Of a DNA stretch of 64,000 bases, positions 18,456-26,629 are shown one piece after another. Within the stretch, counting starts at the first letter, position 1; each line of letters begins with the position of its first letter. This stretch comes from Lewinella sp. JB7 (GTDB lineage Bacteria; Bacteroidota; Bacteroidia; Chitinophagales; Saprospiraceae), in contig NZ_JANCTD010000007.1 of assembly GCF_024297185.1 (NCBI RefSeq), forward strand, positions 186,001 through 250,000, read 5' to 3'. Made by a program: the position numbers and the translations under genes. The notes below the pieces were generated by a model. The model made no database searches. It was not told the origin of the DNA and saw only the letters and a list, made by a program, of their open reading frames with translations.

Positions 18456-19221
18456 GAGCTACCAGATCCGACTCCCGCAGTTCGAAGGCCCCTTCGACCT
18501 CCTGCTGTTCTTCATCGAGCGGGACGAGCTGGACATCTACGATATTCCGATCGCCACGGTGACCGACGACTTCCTGGAGTACATGCGGGCGGCGGAGCGG
18601 ATGGACATCGACCTGGCCAGCGAGTTCGTGCTGGTAGCGGCGACCCTCTGTCGGATTAAGGCCAAAATGCTTATCCCCCGCAAGCCGGTGGACGAGGAAG
18701 GAAACGAGATCGACCCGCGGGAGGAATTGGTGAACCGGCTCCTGGAATATAAACGCTACAAGAGCGTACTGAAGGAACTCCGGACCCTGGAAACGCAGCG
18801 GGGCATGCGCAGCTACCGCGGCAACATCACCGAAGAACTCGATCAGTTGGCGACGAAGGCCCTCGTCGACGTGGAACTGGAGAGCGTCACCCTCTTCAAA
18901 TTGTTACGTGCGTACGAACGAATGCTCGGCCGCCTGGAGGAAGCTAACCGCAAGCCGGTCGTCCACGAGATCGCACAGTTTACCCACACCATCGAGGAGC
19001 AACAAATCCGGATCATGGAACTGGTGGAAGGGATCCGTTTCGGGAAGCCCCGGCCGGGGTTCGTGGACATCTTTGGGGTATGCCACACGCGCATTCACGC
19101 CATCGTGACCTTTCTGGGCCTGCTGGAACTCCTCAACCTGCGACAAGTGCGCCTTATCCCCGGCGATGCCGTCAATGAATTCTGGCTCGAAGCGGGCTCC
19201 GGTGACGGGGAAGAAGAATAG
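18454..19221 (+). CDS. scpA: Segregation and condensation protein A (non-AUG start)
   Basis: The kleisin subunit of the SMC-ScpAB condensin. Family sequence begins SYQIRLPQFEGPFDLLLFFI at 18457, where no ATG, GTG or TTG is in frame; the only plausible start of the right length is CTG at 18454. The first in-frame ATG after that is many residues inside the domain. An ATG at 18428 is out of frame and ends after nine codons. The N-terminal helices that bind SMC and the C-terminal winged helix (VDIFGVCHTRIHAIVTFLG) are present, for 255 residues. scpB is not in the window. The family is certain; the start is inferred. Confidence 0.9.
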   Translation: MSYQIRLPQFEGPFDLLLFFIERDELDIYDIPIATVTDDFLEYMRAAERMDIDLASEFVLVAATLCRIKAKMLIPRKPVDEEGNEIDPREELVNRLLEYKRYKSVLKELRTLETQRGMRSYRGNITEELDQLATKALVDVELESVTLFKLLRAYERMLGRLEEANRKPVVHEIAQFTHTIEEQQIRIMELVEGIRFGKPRPGFVDIFGVCHTRIHAIVTFLGLLELLNLRQVRLIPGDAVNEFWLEAGSGDGEEE

Positions 19222-19230
19222 GCGGGGAAA

Positions 19231-19626
19231 CTAGTTCAGTACGGCGGGGGCGATGTGGAGAAAACGGGGGACCTCTACTTCAAAGTAGTTTTCCACGCCG
19301 TCGCCATCGCGGCGGTACATCACGTAACTTCCCTGCATGGCACCGATCGGGGTCGCGAACTGCACCCAACTGTTGTACTCGTAGAAGTCGCCGGGCTGAA
19401 TGACGGGCTGCTTGCCCACGACGCCCTCCCCCTCAACGTGGCGGCGGTCTCCCGTGGCTTCGATGACCTGCCAGACCCGGCTCAGGAGCTGTACCGGAAA
19501 ATCTCCGTGGTTTTCGATCCTGATCCGGTAGGCGTGCACGTACTGCAGCTCTTCGGGTTGGGAATACCGCTCCTGGTAGAAACTTTCGGCGCTTACACGG
19601 ACGCGCTGGGTGGTCTGGCTGGTCAT
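19231..19626 (-). CDS. apaG: ApaG-domain protein
   Basis: A 131-residue protein covering the whole ApaG (DUF525) fold: YVHAYRIRIENHGDFPVQLL, SRVWQVIEATGD, then GEGVVGKQPVIQPGDFYEYN and GAMQGSYVMYRRDG. ApaG is a small fibronectin-III-like protein; knockouts affect cobalt resistance and magnesium efflux in enterobacteria, but the biochemistry is unsettled. It lies 12 bases after the DUF3127 gene and probably shares its transcript. It converges with scpA, leaving only nine bases between the stops. Confidence 0.93.
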   Translation of the reverse strand: MTSQTTQRVRVSAESFYQERYSQPEELQYVHAYRIRIENHGDFPVQLLSRVWQVIEATGDRRHVEGEGVVGKQPVIQPGDFYEYNSWVQFATPIGAMQGSYVMYRRDGDGVENYFEVEVPRFLHIAPAVLN

Positions 19627-19638
19627 GACGGGGGGAAT

Positions 19639-20016
19639 TTAGAACGGCAGATCGTCGTCCGCCTCCACCATCGGTTCGTCGCTGGCGGAGGGGAAGTTGC
19701 CGGGGGTATCGCTGTTGGCGGCCGAAGGGGTAGGGGCACTACCGGCGGCCATGGCCTCTACGCGCCAGGCGTTGAGGTTGGTGAAGTACTTATCCTGCCA
19801 CTGACGACCACGCAGGTCGAAGTGCACTTTAATCTCGTCGCCCTCGTTGAGGTCGTCGATGATGGAGGTACGATCCTGGGTGGTCTGAAACTTGACGAAA
19901 TTGTCGTACTGTCCGCCGTCGTTGGCCTTAATAACGAAGTCGCGCACGCGGAAGCTCTCTCCCTTGGTTTCCGTTTCGTATTTCTTGACGAGCGTTCCGG
20001 TAATTTCGAATGACAT
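19639..20016 (-). CDS. DUF3127 OB-fold-like protein with SSB-type acidic tip
   Basis: 125 residues from the ATG at 20016 (MSFEITGTLVKKYETETKGE). An upstream in-frame ATG at 20076 would add 20 residues that do not look like family sequence. The DUF3127 domain (about 1-90) reads as an OB-like barrel: SFRVRDFVIKANDGG, DNFVKFQTTQD, GDEIKVHFDLRGRQW. A Ser/Pro/Ala-rich linker follows, and the last six residues are DDDLPF. That end is the same kind of tip as on single-stranded-DNA-binding protein (DDDIPF), which recruits repair proteins. Function is unknown; a role with nucleic acid is inference. Confidence 0.85.
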   Translation of the reverse strand: MSFEITGTLVKKYETETKGESFRVRDFVIKANDGGQYDNFVKFQTTQDRTSIIDDLNEGDEIKVHFDLRGRQWQDKYFTNLNAWRVEAMAAGSAPTPSAANSDTPGNFPSASDEPMVEADDDLPF

Positions 20017-20103
20017 AGGTTCGTGATTTATCTTATTTATCAAGCAAAAATGTGGGCGCCCCGGTTCGGGGGTCACTGATTAATTTCGTCGAAAGGGTAG
20101 TCG

Positions 20104-20565
20104 TTACCGCGTCCGCTCACAAGCACCGGCACACTCTCCGTAGAGGTTCAGGCTGTGGCCGGTGACCCGGAAGTTAAGGATATCCCCCATCATGTTCTTG
20201 ATTTGCTGTACGCGGGGGTCGCAGAATTCCAGCACCTTGCCGCAGGTATTGCAGATCAGGTGGTCGTGCTGCTTGTAGCCGTAGCTCTTCTCGTACTGGG
20301 CCAGATTCTTCCCGAACTGGTGCTTCTTGACCAGATCGCAACTCACCAGCAGTTCCAGGGTATTGTAGACCGTAGCCCGGCTCACCCGGTAGTTGTTGGT
20401 CTTCATGTGGATGTACAGCGACTCGGCATCGAAGTGATCGTCGCGACCGTAGATCTCTTCCAGTATCGCGAACCGCTCCGGGGTCCGGCGGGCCTTGCGC
20501 TCGCGGAGGTGCTCGGAAAATATATCCTTGACCTGCTGTATGTCGGTAGTGGGGTTGGTTCGCAT
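20104..20565 (-). CDS. Fur-family transcriptional repressor
   Basis: 153 residues. The winged-helix part has RRTPERFAILEEIYGRDDHF and the recognition helix VSRATVYNTLELLVSCDLV. The dimerisation part holds the metal ligands HDHLICNTCGKVLEFCD and a second cysteine pair near the C-terminus (CAGACERTR), the usual structural zinc site. It may sense iron, zinc or peroxide; the sequence does not decide which. It lies 19 bases after the rel/spoT stop and is probably transcribed with it. Confidence 0.92.
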   Translation of the reverse strand: MRTNPTTDIQQVKDIFSEHLRERKARRTPERFAILEEIYGRDDHFDAESLYIHMKTNNYRVSRATVYNTLELLVSCDLVKKHQFGKNLAQYEKSYGYKQHDHLICNTCGKVLEFCDPRVQQIKNMMGDILNFRVTGHSLNLYGECAGACERTR

Positions 20566-20584
20566 GAGCGGGGGGGAAAGAAGC

Positions 20585-22810
20585 TTATTCTACCCGGGAA
20601 ACGGTTGAGACGTTCTCTAAGTTTTGCAAAGCCCTGGTAGCCAGCCGTAGCTGGTCGGTATTGCGTACCAGCAGACTAATCTGGGCGGTAAAGGTACCGC
20701 TCTGGGCCGCGATCTGAAAACTGCGGATGTCGAGGTCCATCTGGGTGATCTCGTGGCTGATGGTTTCGATCACTCCCTTCCCGCTGTCGAGACCGGTGAG
20801 CTTCAGTTCGGCCACGAAACTGTGCTGACTGGTGCTCACCCACTCCGCCTTCATGATGCGGTAGTCGTAGTTCGCCATCAGGTTTTCGGCGTTGGGACAG
20901 ATGACGCGGTGGATCTTCAGGCCGGCGTTGGACGTGAGGTAGGCGAACACCTGATCCCCCTGCACCGGATTACAACAACTGGCCATGGTGTATTCCAGTT
21001 GATCGCCGGGCTCCCCGTTAATGAGCAGTTTCGTGGTGCCCTTCACTTTGGCGGGAGCCCCGCGCCGGGTCCGGCTTTCGGGATCTTTCTCCTGGATGGT
21101 CGGGGTCGCGGGAGCCACCGGTACCAACTTGCCGTGCTCTACGGTGAAGGGTTTAAGCACCTGCGCGATGCTGATCTCCTCCCGGCCGATGTCGTAGAAC
21201 AGATCGACGTGACTGCCGTCGGTGTGGTGACGGGCCAGGGTCTCGATGGCGACCTTCTCGTCCTCGACGTGTAGTTTCTTGAGCTTCCGCAGCAGCGCCT
21301 CCCGGGCCAGTTCGCCCTGCTTGCGCTTTTCTTCCTTCAGCGATTGCCGGATCTTGGCCTTGGCCTTGCCGGTCTTCACCATGTCCAGCCAGTTGGGGTT
21401 GGGTTTCTGGCTGGGACTGGTATTCACCTGCAGGCGGTCCCCGTTGCGCAGCACGTACGACATGGGTACGATGCGCTCGTCGCACAGAATGCTCTGACAG
21501 TGATAGCCCACCATGCTGTGGACGCTGAAGGCAAAGTCTAGGGCGGTCGACCCCTTCGGCAGGGCCTTCATATCCCCGTCCGGCGTATACACGTACACCT
21601 CTTCGTTAAAGAAGCTGTTGGCCCGGAAATCTCCCAGGAACTGTACCGTATCGCTGTTCGGGTTTTCCAGGATATCGCGGACGCTTTCGAACCACTGCTC
21701 GTACACGTCGCGCTGGTTACTGATACCCTTGTACTTCCAGTGGGCGGCAAACCCCCGCTCGGCGATCTCGTTCATGCGCTCGCTGCGGATTTGGACCTCC
21801 ACGAAGCGGGCGCCCGGACCCACGACGGTGGTGTGCAGGCTCTCGTAGCCGTTGGATTTAGGGATGGTGATCCAGTCCTTCAGGCGGCTCGGTACGGCCT
21901 GGTACTCATCGGTGATCGTGCTGTAAGTGGCCCAGGCGGCGAGTTTCTCCTTATCACGGGGTACGTCGAGAATGATGCGCACGGCGAACAGATCGTAGAT
22001 CTGCTCGAAGGGTACCTGTTTTTTCTTGATCTTATTGGAGATGCTGTAGATCGACTTCGGCCGTCCGAAGATGCGGTAGGGGTAGCCCAAGCCGTCGAGT
22101 TTTTCCCGGAGGGGTCCGATGAAGCTTTCGATGTACTTCTCCCGGGCGGCCTTGGTTTCCTGCAGCTTGCGGGCGATGGCATCGTAGTCGTCGCGCTCCA
22201 GCACCTTCATGCAGAGGTCGAGAAACTCCGACCGGAAATTATACAGTCCGAGACGGTGGGCCAGCGGCGCGTAGATGTAGCTGGTCTCGGCGGCAATCTT
22301 CAGCTGCTTGTGCTCCGGCATGCTGCGGATGGTCCGCATGTTGTGCAGGCGGTCGGCCATCTTGATGAGCACGATACGCACGTCGACGATGAGCGTGCTG
22401 AGCACCTTCTTGAAGTTTTCGGCCTGCTGACTCTCCGACTGGTAGGCGCTGTCGAGTTTGGTCAGTCCGTTGACCATCTGGGCGATACGGTCGCCAAACT
22501 GCTCGTGCAGTTCCTCGATCGTGACCGGCGTATCCTCCACTACGTCGTGCAGCAGGGCGGCGCAGATGGCCGTTGCCCCTAGGCCGATCTCCTCGGCGCA
22601 GATGCGGGCTACCGCGATGGGGTGAAAGATGTAGGGTTCCTTCGATTTACGCCGCTGGTGGCGGTGGCTGTAGTTCGCGAGGCGAAACGCACGATCCATC
22701 TGTTCCCGGTCCTCCTGGGAGTAAGGGGTGCGCATGCTGCCGATCATCGCCTCGTAGGCTTCGCGTATCTGCGTTTGTTCGGCTACCGTAATGTCAAGTA
22801 CTTCTGCCAT
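20585..22810 (-). CDS. Bifunctional (p)ppGpp synthetase/hydrolase
   Basis: A 741-residue RelA/SpoT (Rel) protein. The HD hydrolase domain (about 45-200) keeps the metal motif LLHDVVEDT and RLHNMRTIRSM. The synthetase domain (about 235-360) has IFGRPKSIYSISNKI and NGYESLHTTVV. A TGS domain begins VYVYTPDGDMKALPKGSTAL, and the zinc-finger-like/helical region has TMASCCNPVQGDQVFAYLT. The C-terminal ACT domain closes the protein. It makes and degrades the stringent-response alarmone. With both catalytic domains intact it is probably the main Rel enzyme. Confidence 0.95.
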   Translation of the reverse strand: MAEVLDITVAEQTQIREAYEAMIGSMRTPYSQEDREQMDRAFRLANYSHRHQRRKSKEPYIFHPIAVARICAEEIGLGATAICAALLHDVVEDTPVTIEELHEQFGDRIAQMVNGLTKLDSAYQSESQQAENFKKVLSTLIVDVRIVLIKMADRLHNMRTIRSMPEHKQLKIAAETSYIYAPLAHRLGLYNFRSEFLDLCMKVLERDDYDAIARKLQETKAAREKYIESFIGPLREKLDGLGYPYRIFGRPKSIYSISNKIKKKQVPFEQIYDLFAVRIILDVPRDKEKLAAWATYSTITDEYQAVPSRLKDWITIPKSNGYESLHTTVVGPGARFVEVQIRSERMNEIAERGFAAHWKYKGISNQRDVYEQWFESVRDILENPNSDTVQFLGDFRANSFFNEEVYVYTPDGDMKALPKGSTALDFAFSVHSMVGYHCQSILCDERIVPMSYVLRNGDRLQVNTSPSQKPNPNWLDMVKTGKAKAKIRQSLKEEKRKQGELAREALLRKLKKLHVEDEKVAIETLARHHTDGSHVDLFYDIGREEISIAQVLKPFTVEHGKLVPVAPATPTIQEKDPESRTRRGAPAKVKGTTKLLINGEPGDQLEYTMASCCNPVQGDQVFAYLTSNAGLKIHRVICPNAENLMANYDYRIMKAEWVSTSQHSFVAELKLTGLDSGKGVIETISHEITQMDLDIRSFQIAAQSGTFTAQISLLVRNTDQLRLATRALQNLENVSTVSRVE

Positions 22811-22847
22811 ACCTGTTTAATAACAATTTCGGAGCACCTTTAGGTTG

Positions 22848-23768
22848 CTACCGTTTAGGCTTCTCCCCCAGCTTACGCAGCTCTATCAAGTCGCGGAACG
22901 CCTTACGCGCCTCCTGTACCGGGGAGCCGAACCACGACTTTCCGGGTTCCGTATCCTGGCCCACGCCGCTCTGCGCCATGATGACCGTGCGCTCCCCCAG
23001 GTGAACGTTCTGGGCAACGCCCGCCTGCCCCTGAAGGATAGACCAGTCATCGATCGTGCAGTTGCCCGCGACCCCGACCTGGGCGGCCATTTGTACGTGA
23101 GCCCCGATCTTGCAGTCGTGTCCGATCTGTACCTGCGCGTCCAGCTTACTGCCCCGGCCGATCACCGTCGTGGACGAAACGCCGCGGGCGATAGTGCAGC
23201 AGGGTCCGACCATAACGTCGTCGTCCAGCAGAACGCTGCCCCCGCTGCGCCACGGAATCAGGCCGTCCGGTGTCCGCTTGAAGTAGAAGGCCTCTTCGCC
23301 GATCACGGCACCCGCCCCGACGGTCACCCGGTCTCCCAACGTGCATCCGTCTCCGATTACGCAGTTCGGTCCGAGGTAGCAGTCCTTACCGATGGTTACA
23401 CCCCGACCGATGACCACGCCGGGAGCGACGATCGTTCCGGCACCTACCGTGTACGCTTGCTCTTGGTGGTCCCACTGCTCCCGCGGCCGCGCCTCCTGTA
23501 CCAACCGATTGTACACGTCGAAGGGCTGCGGATGAATGAGCAGTGCCTTGCCCGGGGGACAGTCCGCTTCCCGGTCGATGAGGATGACGGACGCGGCCGA
23601 CGCCAGGGTGGGCGCGTAGTAGCGGGGGTGATCCACGAAGCAAAGGTCGCCCGGCTCCACGTGATGAATTTCGTTGAGCCCGGTAATCCGGAGGGTGCCG
23701 TCGCCCAGAAGCCGGGCACCGGTACGCTGGGCCATTTCCGCCGCCGTAGTGGCCGTTGGGAGTCGCAT
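22848..23768 (-). CDS. LpxD-like hexapeptide-repeat acyltransferase
   Basis: 306 residues. A short N-terminal uridine-binding-like part (DGTLRITGLNEIHHVEPGDL, LCFVDHPRY) is followed by a left-handed beta-helix with many hexapeptide turns (AGTIVAPGVVIGRGVTIGKD, VQIGHDCKIGAHVQMAAQVG) and a helical C-terminus. This is the build of UDP-3-O-acylglucosamine N-acyltransferase, the third enzyme of lipid A synthesis. At 306 residues it is shorter than typical LpxD (about 340), and Bacteroidota often hold a second, short LpxD-like gene. It may be that paralogue, so no symbol is assigned. Confidence 0.78.
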   Translation of the reverse strand: MRLPTATTAAEMAQRTGARLLGDGTLRITGLNEIHHVEPGDLCFVDHPRYYAPTLASAASVILIDREADCPPGKALLIHPQPFDVYNRLVQEARPREQWDHQEQAYTVGAGTIVAPGVVIGRGVTIGKDCYLGPNCVIGDGCTLGDRVTVGAGAVIGEEAFYFKRTPDGLIPWRSGGSVLLDDDVMVGPCCTIARGVSSTTVIGRGSKLDAQVQIGHDCKIGAHVQMAAQVGVAGNCTIDDWSILQGQAGVAQNVHLGERTVIMAQSGVGQDTEPGKSWFGSPVQEARKAFRDLIELRKLGEKPKR

Positions 23769-23795
23769 GTCGAGTAGTTATTGGCGGTGGGGATC

Positions 23796-24422
23796 TTAGT
23801 TCACGACGCCCTCCAGCCGGTGTTTGTAGTAGCGCACGCCGGCCCCGTACACCCAGCCGAGTTTGCCGTCCTGCAACCGCACCTTTACCCACGGCTCGGT
23901 CGGCGTCACCTCCCCCAGATCGATGGTGTATAGGGAGTCCGTCACCTCGTTCATGAAGGAGACCGGTTCGTAGAGTTTCAGGCGGGCCACGATGGGTGCT
24001 CCCAGACCGGGCTGTACCCGTACGTTGAGTCCGTCGATCGTGCTGTAGAGAGTGGTTTCCTTTTTCACGACGACCGCCGCCGAATTGCCGGGCCCGTAGA
24101 ACGTGCTGTCGCCGGGTAGGGGTTGGGTCCGTGCCCGCAGCAGGGCCGCCTCCCGGGCCAGTACCTCCTGTTCGGCTTCCGACAGCAAACTGGCCTCCGG
24201 ACTCGCCAGCAGTGCCTGTTCCTGGAGCTTCCGGATGCTGTCGCGCAATAGGCTGTCGCGTCGTTCCAGGTAGTCCTCCCGGGTATTGCGCTCCTCGATC
24301 ATGGCGTAGTCGCTGTCGTTCTCACTACACCGCCGCATCGCCCAGATCATGAAGAACAGGGTCACGACCGATACGATAATGAAGGGAACGAGCTGGGGAG
24401 TGCCGCGTTGTTGCGTAGCCAT
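23796..24422 (-). CDS. Membrane-anchored bacterial SH3-domain protein
   Basis: 208 residues from ATG 24422 (MATQQRGTPQLVPF); an in-frame ATG at 24455 lies in repeat-derived sequence and is less likely. One helix (about 12-30) anchors it, a charged coiled-coil region (about 35-90, EERNTREDYLERRDSLLRDS) follows, then an SH3b domain near the C-terminus (DGLNVRVQPGLGAPIVARLK, WVKVRLQDGKLGWVYGAGV). Such proteins sit in the inner membrane with SH3b in the periplasm, perhaps touching peptidoglycan. A TACCTTCG box ends four bases before the ATG, implying a leaderless mRNA. Confidence 0.75.
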   Translation of the reverse strand: MATQQRGTPQLVPFIIVSVVTLFFMIWAMRRCSENDSDYAMIEERNTREDYLERRDSLLRDSIRKLQEQALLASPEASLLSEAEQEVLAREAALLRARTQPLPGDSTFYGPGNSAAVVVKKETTLYSTIDGLNVRVQPGLGAPIVARLKLYEPVSFMNEVTDSLYTIDLGEVTPTEPWVKVRLQDGKLGWVYGAGVRYYKHRLEGVVN

Positions 24423-24426
24423 GGTG

Positions 24427-24434
24427 CGAAGGTA
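24427..24434 (-). promoter_or_regulatory. Candidate -7 element for a leaderless transcript
   Basis: Minus strand TACCTTCG followed by four bases and ATG (24422). The same arrangement occurs before the rhodanese, orphan-sensor and MmeI-like genes and the arginine leader peptide. Confidence 0.4.
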
Positions 24435-24470
24435 GGAGGAATTATAATTTACCATTTACCATTTGGAGAC

Positions 24471-24710
24471 GTACCATTTGGAATTGGGCGGCCGCACGGC
24501 TCCGGCTGAGGGCTTGGTTCTCGCCGGCGGGAGAGGGGAGGTAGAATTTACCAATTACCATTTACGGATGTACCATTTGAAATTGGGCTGCCGCACGGCT
24601 TCGGCTGAGGGCTTGGTTCTCGCCGGCGGGAGGGGGGAGGTAGAATTTACCAAGTACCATTTACGGATGTCCCATTTGGAATTGGGCTGCCGCACGGCAA
24701 AATGATCCGG
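24471..24710 (+). repeat. 99-base tandem repeat (two full copies and a partial third)
   Basis: Copies begin at about 24471, 24570 and 24669, an exact 99-base step. Each has gtaccatttggaattgggc, then gccgcacggcttcggctgag, ggcttggttctcgccggcgg, a G-run, and an AT-rich tail with tagaatttaccaattaccat. The third stops after about 35 bases. The next bases (24711-24835) show no gene and no clear repeat. Confidence 0.85.
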
Positions 24711-24835
24711 AACCGAATGGGTAATGTCCTGTTTCCTTAATCAGCGGACATTGATCGCGAGGAGAGTCGCAAATGATCCACGATAGATCCTTACATCAGT
24801 TTCCGAATGACTCGACCCCGGTTAGCCAGAGCTGA

Positions 24836-25024
24836 CGAGCGCAGCGAGCAGAGCCGCAAATTGTAAATTGTAAATCTCAAATTGTAAATCCTACTCCATC
24901 CGAGCGCAGCGAGCAGAGCCGCAAACTGTAAATTGTAAATCTCAAATTGTAAATCCTACTCCAATCCGAGCGCAGCGAGCAGAGCCGCAAATTGTAAATC
25001 TCAAATTGTAAATTGTAAACCCCA
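24836..25024 (+). repeat. 66-base tandem repeat, three copies, ending at a start codon
   Basis: Copies begin at 24836, 24901 and 24967. Each opens with cgagcgcagcgagcagagcc and continues with two or three caaattgtaaat words and a short cctactcca spacer. The third copy runs directly into the ATG at 25025. The opening module is the same as in the 106-base array at 30830-31520. Confidence 0.88.
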
Positions 25025-25690
25025 ATGCCCCGCCACTACTCCCAACTCTACCGCGAGCTGCGCGCCGTCGACCCGGGCGACTACCACCGCATCATCCGGA
25101 TGTACGAGGAGCGGGAGCAGGCCATCGGCCGGTTGGACGTGCTGGAAAACTTCGAGCTTACCGTACGCTACGTCGATGCCCTGTTCGAAACCGGAGCGTA
25201 CCGGGAGCATCAGCTGATGGTGGACCTCGTGATCCACGCCAGCATCCGTCACGATATTCGCTACGTGCCCGGCCGGGAGGAGGAGATCTTCGAATACCAG
25301 CTCTTTCGCAAGGCCGCCAGTGCATTCCGGATTGGAGAATACGCGACGGCGGAGCACGTCCTGCGCGAACTGATCCGGATGCGCCCCGCTCACCCGGTCT
25401 ACTACCGCATCCTGCGGACGACGCTGTTCCGGCAACGAACCGGTATGCTACAGTTCGGGCGGGCGGCCTGTATCCTTTGCATGTTGCTGACCGCCCTGAT
25501 CGTGACGTTCAATTTGCTGCTGGTGAGCAACTTTTACCCAAGTTTCGCGCCCCTGATGACCTGGTTTGCTATCGGGGTATTTCTTCTGGGAATGCTTACG
25601 TTGTTTGGTGCCTACGGCTATGGCTACTACCTTACGCACCGCGAAGCCACTCAATTTCGGGCCGCGCAAATAAACAAACGGCGTAAATAG
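25025..25690 (+). CDS. Unknown membrane protein with helical-repeat N-terminus
   Basis: 221 residues, not recognised. The first 140 residues are helical and repeat-like (LYRELRAVDPGDYHRIIRMY, ASAFRIGEYATAEHVLRELI), close to TPR or SEL1 helices. Two hydrophobic helices follow at about 150-170 (ILCMLLTALIVTFNLLLVS) and about 180-205, and the protein ends in a basic tail (INKRRK). It would sit in the inner membrane with the helical part in the cytoplasm. The repeat array runs to within a base of its start codon. Confidence 0.65.
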   Translation: MPRHYSQLYRELRAVDPGDYHRIIRMYEEREQAIGRLDVLENFELTVRYVDALFETGAYREHQLMVDLVIHASIRHDIRYVPGREEEIFEYQLFRKAASAFRIGEYATAEHVLRELIRMRPAHPVYYRILRTTLFRQRTGMLQFGRAACILCMLLTALIVTFNLLLVSNFYPSFAPLMTWFAIGVFLLGMLTLFGAYGYGYYLTHREATQFRAAQINKRRK

Positions 25691-25714
25691 TCGCTCTTAC
25701 AGAAAAGCACTTAC

Positions 25715-26629
25715 ATGGCAGTTACCAAACCCACTCTCGTCATCCTCGCCGCCGGTATGGGCAGCCGCTACGGAGGCCTCAAGCAAATCGACGGCGTCGG
25801 CCCCAGTGAAGAAGGCATCATCGAATACTCGATCTACGATGCTATCCGTGCCGGCTTCGGTAAGGTCGTTTTCGTGATCCGCAAGGATATCGAAGCGCCC
25901 TTCCGGGAGAAGTTCGACGGCAAATTCGGCGATAAGATCGAAGTTGCCTACGCCTTCCAGGGCATGGACAGCTACGTACCCTCCGACGTGGATCACACCA
26001 AGCGCGAAAAGCCCTGGGGTACCACCCACGCCATGCTGGTCGCTAAGGAAGTGACGCACGAACCCTTTGCGGTCATTAACGCCGACGACTACTACGGCAT
26101 CGAGGCCTTCCAGAAAATGGCGTCTTTCCTGGTCGCCGAGGCCGATGAAGAAACCTTCTCGATGGTGGGCTATGTACTCCACCGCACCCTCTCCGATCAC
26201 GGCACCGTTAATCGCGGCGTCACCGTCGTAGCCGAAGATTACCTCCTGCAGGACGTCAACGAGCGCCTTAAGATCCAGCGCGGCGACGATAACAAAGTCC
26301 GCTACCTCGGCGAAGACGGTCACCAGTACGAACTGGCGGACGATAGCGTCGTGTCCATGAATTTCTGGGGCTTCCACCCCTCCGTCTTCGACCGTATCGA
26401 GAAAGGCTTCCAGCAGTTCGCCCGCGACAATAAGGACAACCCCCGCGCCGAATACCTCATTCCCGAACTCGTGGACGGGATGATCAAGGACGGCAGTGCC
26501 AAGGTCAAGGTGCTCGTCAGCGAAGACAAGTGGTACGGCGTCACCTACCAGGAAGACAAACCGAAGGTACAGGAAGCCTTCGCCATGCTCGTCGCCGAAA
26601 ACACCTACCCCACCCCCCTATTCTCCTAG
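25715..26629 (+). CDS. NDP-sugar-type nucleotidyltransferase
   Basis: 304 residues. The N-terminal signature LVILAAGMGSRYGGLKQID matches sugar-nucleotidyltransferases (NTP-binding G-x-G-x-R loop), followed by KPWGTTHAMLVAKEV, which contacts the nucleotide base, and FAVINADDYYG with the metal-binding Asp pair. The family couples a sugar phosphate or choline-like phosphate to a nucleotide. Relatives in Bacteroidota often pair with a phosphotransferase gene; none is adjacent here. It overlaps the convergent rhodanese gene by 12 bases at the 3' ends. Confidence 0.88.
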   Translation: MAVTKPTLVILAAGMGSRYGGLKQIDGVGPSEEGIIEYSIYDAIRAGFGKVVFVIRKDIEAPFREKFDGKFGDKIEVAYAFQGMDSYVPSDVDHTKREKPWGTTHAMLVAKEVTHEPFAVINADDYYGIEAFQKMASFLVAEADEETFSMVGYVLHRTLSDHGTVNRGVTVVAEDYLLQDVNERLKIQRGDDNKVRYLGEDGHQYELADDSVVSMNFWGFHPSVFDRIEKGFQQFARDNKDNPRAEYLIPELVDGMIKDGSAKVKVLVSEDKWYGVTYQEDKPKVQEAFAMLVAENTYPTPLFS

